DNA from: Balaenoptera acutorostrata | Taxonomy: Eukaryota > Chordata > Mammalia > Artiodactyla > Balaenopteridae | Assembly: GCF_949987535.1 (NCBI RefSeq) | Contig: NC_080079.1 | Location: 53,741,000-53,804,999, forward strand | DNA length: 64,000 nt | Direction: 5' to 3' | Shown: positions 57,641 to 64,000 of the stretch, in pieces | How the letters are laid out: each line of letters begins with the position of its first letter | Numbering within the stretch: position 1 is the first letter of the stretch | Position numbers and translations under genes: made by a program | Notes under the pieces: model-generated | Told to the model about the DNA's origin: nothing | The model's database searches: none | What the model saw: the letters and a program-made list of their open reading frames with translations, nothing else

Positions 57641-60600
57641 CCATCCCTCAATCTGGTTGGAATGAAGATGGGTGAGGGAATGGAGTTTAGAATAGTGATA
57701 AAGATCGTGTCTCTACATGGCACTATCCGTGGCACACTTTTCCATTTTAAGGTAGCTATTTCTGTGAAGCTATAGCAAAACACTCGCATAAAGAGTGTTT
57801 CTTCTGAATGTCTCCAGCAATGAAAAAGCCCTGTAAAAATGACTGCATCAGTTCAGCTACATCAAGATGTCCTAATTTGTCAATATAGTCACTGTTATTT
57901 GTGCTAGGATTATTATTATGGATTTTCTTTTCTCTGTGATGTACTGTGTTTTGCATTTTTTTGGTTTTCATCATGTATTATTATCATAATTAGAAAAATG
58001 TACTGCAATAAAAATGCAAGATTGTAAAGACAGAGTTTAGAGACAGAGATGAGTAGCCACTGGTCAACTCGGACCTCTACAGCCCCTGCCACCCACCAGG
58101 ACTCTGAAGGATTATCTGCTTAAGTAAATTGTAGGCAAGTCTGGCTCTACTCACCTAAATAGCTTTATGGTATAGAGCTGCTGTTTGAGGGGTTGTAGAG
58201 ACTTCAGATTGGCTAAGCTGGCACACAGGCTAGTATTTGTTACCCTCAATTACCAACCTCTGTAAACAATTGAAATATAATCTTTATAATTTGGTCTAAT
58301 CTATGCTTCCAAAACTCACTGCCTCTCCCACAGAATTTCCCAGCAAGTTCTCAAACTGGACAGGTGGCCATTGCTTAGACCCAAGGAGAGGGTCACAGTT
58401 CTGCTTCTCTTCTAATTGCACATTCATGCTCCCCAGAGAGCTCCTAGGAGGAAGAGTTTGAGAAATGGATAAAAGCAACACACGTGAAATTTCACTGAGT
58501 GGGCTACATTGAAGGTAACATGAAATTTCAAGGCATTTTCAGGAATTCTTCAGTGAGAGAGAATGTCTTAGGTACTTTGCAGAGTTTATCATTTACATCT
58601 TGGACAGTGACTCCTCTGTCTTATATTTATATCCAGCATTTAGGATGTGTCTTGTGGACATGCATGTTACTATCAGACACAGGTGCCAAAATAATCTGGG
58701 CAAACAGTGAAGGAGAGTGATGTGTTGGTTCTGAGTTGTCCCTGTTAGAAAAAGAAAGACTTCTTTTGCCCTAGGATATCTTAATTTCACAACCCCTGTG
58801 ACTGTTGCAGTTACTCACTAAGACCCACACATGAAGAGGGAAAAGGACAGGGACTCACAAAGAAGGGAGAATTTAACTTTGATATAGGATATTTGGGTTC
58901 ATCTTGATTCCAGACCCCAGCACAAGCCTTTGTGATCTTCTAGGGAAGATGAGGTTTAGATGGCCTCTTATAAGTTGACTGGAATCCATCTTTACAGACT
59001 TACCTCTCATCAGGACCACAATTCCTGCCTTCCCTCTGTTGAAAACAGTAAGTCCCAGATAACATCTTCCTGAGCATGGCAGCTTTCAGCTTTTCCTTTT
59101 TCTGTTTCTGAATTTATGCAGACACTGTTCCCTACACAAAATGCCTTTCCTCACTTTGTTCATCTTGAAATACCTACCCATTGTGAACATACGGCATGAC
59201 AACTCTGGTTGCCTAGAACCAGAACCTGAGGAAGGGGTGGGTTGTACATCATTTATTAAAGGGGAATATTTTAGGGAAAATCTGGAAGAGAGTGAGGAAA
59301 GTGGTGGAGTGAAGGAGAAGGATTTGAGCAATGATATGGCCATGGGTAATCTAGGATGTCCTGATGCACAGGGACCTCTGGATCCATGTCTCCACCTGAG
59401 GCAAGGGCTCTGGTGTTTTTTATTCTCAGAGCAGTCAACCTTTAGCTGTGGGACGCCTCCTGGTAAAGACAGGGCCTATAGACTGAGGGAAATGCTCCTG
59501 AGAAAGTGGAAAGTTGTGAGTTCTTAGCAACAAATATTTATAGCAGCTGTCAGATGGGTGCACCAGCCTGGTCAACAGGCTCTGGTGAGGATACCAGCAG
59601 TGTCTTCCATGCTTGCTCTGAGTTATCATGTGTGTGGGGATTTGACAAGCAGATACCCCAAAAACGTTAATGCAGAAAAATAAAAGGAGCAGAAATCAAT
59701 TCTGGAAGCCATTTAGTTGTCTTTTTGTTGTTCTATAAAGATTTTCAATCCAGCAACTTGGCCATCTCTAGAAAGTACTTAGGTATTCACAGATGAGCAT
59801 TTTTTAGTTGTGTTTTAGAAAAATACATATTTTCTCAATTAATATCTTCTAGCTAAATGGAATTCTGCTTTTTATAGTGCTTTAGACATATTGCATTTTG
59901 TTTACCAACTAAAAATAATCTACTTACAGCATTTTTCAAGAAATAAGTAGTTGTTTTTTTCACCAGATATCCCAAAGCACTTACTGATAAAATTGAACCA
60001 AGATTGAATAGGACAAAAGTAATTCCAATTTCACTAGATGGTATGCCTTTTTAAAGACAGACCTAAGACACTAAGCAAAGAGGAGATGAATTATCTTCCT
60101 GAGATAGCTATTGGTTGATGAAAACAAAATTCATATGGATTTCCCTGGAACCTGTCCTGGGGTTTCATAATCACATTAACTGCTGAGACATTTAGAGAAA
60201 TGACCCAATATCTACACGTTCTTCCCACATCTTCAAGAAAATCTTTACTAGCTTGGTGAATACTCTTTGGGTAATAAAAGAACAATATCCTAAAGCAAAG
60301 AAAGATCTTCACTGTGTCACTGTCCCCAAAGGACAAAGCTTATATCCTCAGTGCAAACACAACTTGGATCCTATAGATAAAGAGAGTAATATCACAATCA
60401 GGAAATAGGATTCTTATGTTATTCATTAAAATTATTGACCTCTGAACATAATTTCCAAATAGAACCATTCTCTACTGTGCCTTTTTCACCAATCTAATAA
60501 TTAATTGACGCTAGGTACCGTGTTTTTTTCATTAGATGTGCATGCACAGTTTCTGTTGGCAGAGAACTCCAATAGCCAGTTGCAGAGAAAAATAGAGTAA

Positions 60601-61440
60601 TAACATCTACTTTTAGTAAGTTTTCTTACCTTTTAGGTATGAAATAGCTTCATGGAATGACTCTGAGTTCCCCCTACATTCCAAGAAACAAATGCAAGTT
60701 AACGTTTTTGTCATTACTGGGACCTGAATTCCTCCCAGAATCTGAAAAATGCCCTGGGGTCTAATAGAGAATGAACATTTTGGAGAATTCCCTCTTTTTG
60801 GTGGTTACCAGTCCTCACTGGAGACTCTCAAGATAGAGATCGTTCCAATCTATGTCACTTCAACACTGCTGCCTGGGCCCTTTATGAACCATATTTGAGT
60901 CATAGGATTCTTTGGGGCTGCCAGGTCCCCCTGTGCCCCAGCTCCACCTCTCCTTGACCATTGTGTATTCATTGCGTCTAAAACCTTGCCACCTTATCAA
61001 AGAGCTGCCACCAAGGAGCCTGTGTGTCTTTCCCTCCAGTCTGATGCCCTCAGTGGCACTCTCCTCTCCTTATTGCAGCAAAGAGCCATTTGTTCCTAGT
61101 CTCTATCAGAAGGATTATCTTTTCCATAAATATCAATCTCTTCAATGAGTGCAGGCTTTTACTAAAGTAGCAATGTGTATTGACTTCAAAGTGCTCTTCC
61201 TCTTCCACCCTGAATAAAAGGGTGCAGTAAGAATAATTTAAAAATAAAAACCTGCTTTAAAAATGTGAATTATAGGGCGTGAGTGGGGAATGGGGTAGCA
61301 GTAGATTGGGAAGGGAAAATACAGCAGAAAGACACAGATATATCCTTCACATATCCTCTAACCTCAACTGAAAAAAATACAATAGGCAACATTTTAAAAT
61401 TATGAGTTATCCAATGAAGGGAGGAAAAAGTGTAATACTA
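57641..61440. other. Unassigned sequence, longest repeat-poor interval
   Basis: About 3.8 kb in which I can place no interspersed repeat. An open frame of 128 codons (59141-59527) is Glu/Ser/Gly-rich and has no recognised domain or convincing splice context. Parts of 58040-61240 are GC-richer than the L1M zone next to it. Confidence 0.4.
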
Positions 61441-61444
61441 ATTT

Positions 61445-61795
61445 GGTTTTAAATCCTTCCATTTTTTCTTTCCATTGGTGGTATGACTATACATTGATGC
61501 AACCCAAAATGGAGAGCAAGTTGGCAAATATTTATCTGTCTAAACTGCAAATACTCTTGCTCTTTTACCCAGTAATTCTACTCCAGCAAATTTATTTTGC
61601 ATTTTAAACTAATGCTAAGAGAGGTATCTACAAGTATATGCATTACAGCATTTTTAAAAAATAACAGAAGCTAGACATAGCATCAGCCAGATTAATAGAT
61701 ATGGTACATCCATCTAATGTAAAACTTCATAGCCACAGAAAAGGAGAAAGCTCTTTATATACTAATATGGAGTGCTAACAAGACCTTAAAGCAAC
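61445..61795 (+). mobile_element. Old L1M-type 3' end, sense (left part)
   Basis: 'ttttacccagtaattctact', 'gatatggtacatccatctaa' and 'aaagctctttatatactaat' then 'atgga' are the ORF2 C-terminal region of an old L1. It resumes at 62005. Confidence 0.7.
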
Positions 61796-61797
61796 AT

Positions 61798-62003
61798 TTT
61801 TAAAAGCTTGGACTTTGAAGCTGGATATTAAACAAGGAAAATATAATCTCTCTGCACATCATTTTTCTTATTTAAAAAAATGAAGATAACAATATTGCTC
61901 CCCTCGTGGGATTATTATGAGGGTTATATGAATAAATACTTGAAAAGAGCTTAGAATAGGACCTGACATATAGATTCGTGCTATGTAGTGTTAGCTATTT
62001 TCA
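61798..62003 (+). repeat. MIR SINE, sense, inside the old L1
   Basis: 'taaaagcttggactttgaag', 'gtgggattattatgagggtt' and 'aggacctgacatatagattc' follow MIR order. L1 3' sequence lies on both sides. Confidence 0.7.
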
Positions 62004-62240
62004 TTCCTGTGGCAAATTAAATGGGAGAAAACCGTCAAAACAGTGTGAATAATATGCTTCTATTTCTATAAAAGTGGGAAATACAACTGCACATTTTTAC
62101 TTATGTTTACATATAATACATTTGGAAAGTTATGCAAAAAAGCATTAACCCTGGTTGTTTATGGGAAGGAGAATTAGACTGTGTGTAAGGGGAAAAAAAA
62201 TTTTTCAGTGTATGCCCTTGTATGTGGTTAAAATTAGGAA
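62004..62240 (+). mobile_element. Old L1M-type 3' end, sense (right part)
   Basis: 'acagtgtgaataatatgctt' then 'ctatttctataaaagtggga', 'ctggttgtttatgggaagga' and 'tttttcagtgtatgcccttg' are the 3'UTR of the same old L1. Confidence 0.7.
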
Positions 62241-62324
62241 TAATGTTAATTTATTATCTATTTAAACTAAATAAATTGATAAAAACAAATAAGACCTTCC
62301 ATGCAGCAAAATTACAAAAAGGAA

Positions 62325-62525
62325 TTTACTATTTATGCTTCTAGTTTTTTGCCATTTTGTTTTTGTATTTCTTAGGAATTTACTTCTAAGTATGATACAT
62401 ATTAGAGAATCTATCAAGTACTTTTCTTAATATTATCAAATCACTCTAGTCCTGTATTGTGTTGATTTTATATCCTGAAACCTTATCGAATTGTTGATTA
62501 GTTCCAACAGTTTTTTGGTCCTCAC
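62325..62525 (-). mobile_element. Old L1 fragment, antisense (RT region)
   Basis: 'gttgattttatatcctgaaa' then 'ccttatcgaattgttgatta' is the antisense of the L1 RT segment just after FADD, as seen in L1-B and L1-C. Confidence 0.65.
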
Positions 62526-62624
62526 GGTGGAGTTGACATTTAATAAATTATGACTAAATAAATGAAAGAAGGAATACATGAAGAAAATCATCCATAGACT
62601 TTTGACCAAATCCCTTCCCTCTTA

Positions 62625-62790
62625 AACCTTTAAACCTTTCACTGGCTTCCCATCAGCTTTACAGTAGAGTTTACATGATACGCAAAGCTCTACCCATCTC
62701 TGTCTCCTGTCACTCTACTTGTTTCCCACTCTGTGCCCCAGAAACACTGAGCTTCCTGTAGCTTCTTACAAAAACCTGGCTGGTCTCTTG
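62625..62790 (+). repeat. L2 LINE fragment, sense
   Basis: 'cactggcttcccatcagctt', 'acgcaaagctctacccatct' and 'tgtgccccagaaacactgag' match the L2 3' region upstream of its terminus. Confidence 0.55.
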
Positions 62791-63450
62791 CATTTATAAT
62801 TTTTTCAGTTGTCAATGACAATGATGAAATAGATTGTGTATATATTTTCATAGGCAGGGATAAGGAAGTAGAATTAAGGGTACTTGCTTATTTTTAATTA
62901 AACACAGGATGAAACAACAAAATGAAGCATGATTCTCTCAAGAATACCTCCAAACTCCAGTCTTCCAGCTGGGTTAGATGTCCCAGCTCGTGGCTCATTA
63001 TCTTATCTTATTGCATTATAATTATGCCAGGCTGAACAGTCTGAGGGCATGGGCTCTCCCACACCCCATGCAGGTTATAGAGTAGACCTTCAAATAGGAG
63101 TGGAGAAATAAATGAAACTCAAATGACTAAAAGATCTTAACTACAACAATGATCTGAAGAATCTTAGCACATCTCCCCACTAATGAAATACCTGTTCCCT
63201 TTTCTGTATTTTCTATTTAATGTCCCAAACCAATAAAACAAAAGGAGAGTTATCTTTATATTGTGATTTTTCTTACCATCAAGTCTCTCTTATCTATTGA
63301 TTGCTCACAAATAAGCTATGATATTTATAATGGGAAAGCGTCTTCCTACTTGATCATTGTGTAGAATGAAAATGGTGTCCATCTTGAATAAAAGGGGGAT
63401 ATTCTGGGTTATAGTCTAAGTAATAAAGTCTTAAGGAGAAATAACATTAT
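62791..63450. other. Unassigned sequence
   Basis: About 0.65 kb with no recognised feature. Confidence 0.35.
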
Positions 63451-63464
63451 AAATCATAGGAAGA
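63451..63464. repeat. Left target-site duplication of the CHR SINE
   Basis: 'aaatcataggaaga', identical to 63772-63785. Confidence 0.95.
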
Positions 63465-63771
63465 GGGACTTCCCTGGTGGCGCAGTGGTTAAGAATCCGC
63501 CTGCCAATGCAGGGGACGTGGGTTCGATTCCTGGTCCGGGACGATCCTATGTGCCGTGGAGCAACTAAGCCCTTGCGCCACAACTACTGAGCCTGCGCTC
63601 TAGAGCCCACGAGCCACAACTACTGAAGCCGGCGAGCCTAGAGTCCCTAAGAGAAGCCACCGCAATGAGAAGCCCACGCACCGCAACGAAGAGTAGCCCC
63701 CATTCACGGCAACTAGAGAAAGCCCACGTGCGGCAGCAAAGACCCCGAACGCAGCCAAAAATAAAATAAAT
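63465..63771 (+). mobile_element. CHR-type tRNA-derived SINE (cetacean)
   Basis: A 307-bp SINE starting 'gggacttccctggtggcgca'. It has an intact Pol III box A 'tggcgcagtgg' (63478-63488) and box B 'ggttcgattcc' (63521-63531). The tRNA-unrelated part has repeated 'cacaactactgagcc' and 'gagaagcc' motifs, and the end is '(aaat)n'-like. Flanked by an exact 14-bp duplication. CHR SINEs derive from a tRNA-Glu-like gene, are shared by whales, hippos and ruminants, and are mobilised in trans by L1. This is the best lineage marker in the window. Confidence 0.95.
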
Positions 63772-63785
63772 AAATCATAGGAAGA
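63772..63785. repeat. Right target-site duplication of the CHR SINE
   Basis: Exact copy of 63451-63464. Confidence 0.95.
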
Positions 63786-63925
63786 TGCTCAAATTTATTA
63801 GTAATTAGAAAATTTGAAATGTAAATATAATGAGATGTTATTTTAGTCTTAATAGTTGGACAAAAATTACAATACTAGATACTGCCAAATGTTGGCAAGG
63901 ATGTGGGCATGTAAGAACCTTCATG
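63786..63925 (+). mobile_element. Old L1 fragment, sense
   Basis: 'atgtaaatataatgagatgt' and 'ctgccaaatgttggcaagga' then 'tgtgggcatg' correspond to the ORF2 C-terminal stretch before the Cys-rich motif in sense L1s. The remaining bases to 64000 are unassigned. Confidence 0.6.
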
Positions 63926-64000
63926 CCTGTTTGGTGGTCATGAAGTCTAGTGTAGCCAATCAGCTTAAATACTTTATGCAAAGTAAGTAGCATATGTTCA

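Noticed and set aside
59141..59527. 128-codon Glu/Ser-rich open frame
   Set aside because: I recognise no family. An isolated frame of this length is expected by chance in 64 kb, especially in GC-richer DNA. Conservation would be needed to revive it.
63465..63540. tRNA gene candidate because of perfect A and B boxes
   Set aside because: The sequence continues into the SINE body and lies between target-site duplications. A cloverleaf is not maintained.

Overview
The window is vertebrate, almost certainly cetacean, nuclear DNA. The clearest marker is a tRNA-derived CHR-type SINE at 63465-63771 with intact Pol III boxes. This family belongs to whales, hippos and ruminants, and no BovB/BOV-A/ART2 ruminant repeats are seen. 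Three near full-length LINE-1 copies in the cetartiodactyl style agree with this. I find no intact host protein-coding gene, tRNA, rRNA, CRISPR array or prokaryotic feature. The sequence reads as intergenic or deep intronic DNA built largely from retrotransposons of several ages.

Layout. 1-12.2 kb: old repeats (MIR SINEs, an MLT1-like LTR), a structurally complete MaLR provirus (4046-6417) whose 5' LTR carries a second nested LTR, and a probable antisense ERV internal region (7.8-10.2 kb, tentative). 12.25-19.43 kb: full-length sense L1 (L1-A), with a 2-kb CpG-rich 5'UTR, decayed ORF1 and ORF2, a poly-A tail and a perfect 15-bp target-site duplication. 19.4-26.2 kb: mostly unrecognised sequence with a hAT MITE, L2 and MIR fragments. 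26.27-32.42 kb: full-length antisense L1 (L1-B) of an older type, with a short unrelated 5'UTR and a 15-bp duplication with two mismatches. 32.9-42.1 kb: an old antisense L1 5' half, split by a full-length antisense L1 (L1-C, 33.34-40.49 kb) that is a sister of L1-A, and further hit by a MER1-like MITE. 42.1-45.2 kb: an old internally deleted sense L1 with an (AT)n tract. 45-50 kb: mainly unrecognised, with L2, MIR (one split by an L1 3' end), a MER5A-like MITE and a short candidate exon relic at 48281-48373. 50.0-57.6 kb: a Tigger1-like deletion derivative, a miniature MER2, and long old antisense L1 sequence with a younger L1 3' fragment nested in it. 57.6-61.4 kb: no repeat I recognise. 61.4-64 kb: old L1, MIR and L2 pieces and the SINE.

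How the parts relate. The content is a stratigraphy: MIR/L2 and old L1 form the substrate, MaLR LTRs and DNA-transposon MITEs come next, and L1-A, L1-C, the short L1 3' fragments and the CHR SINE came last, judged by nesting and duplication quality. L1-A and L1-C form a 7.2-kb inverted pair about 14 kb apart. All three full-length L1s carry multiple ORF-breaking lesions, so none looks autonomous. I did not find an undescribed biological system. The items most worth a check are the inverted L1 pair, the endonuclease-residue losses, the nested MaLR and the ADAMTS-like exon relic.
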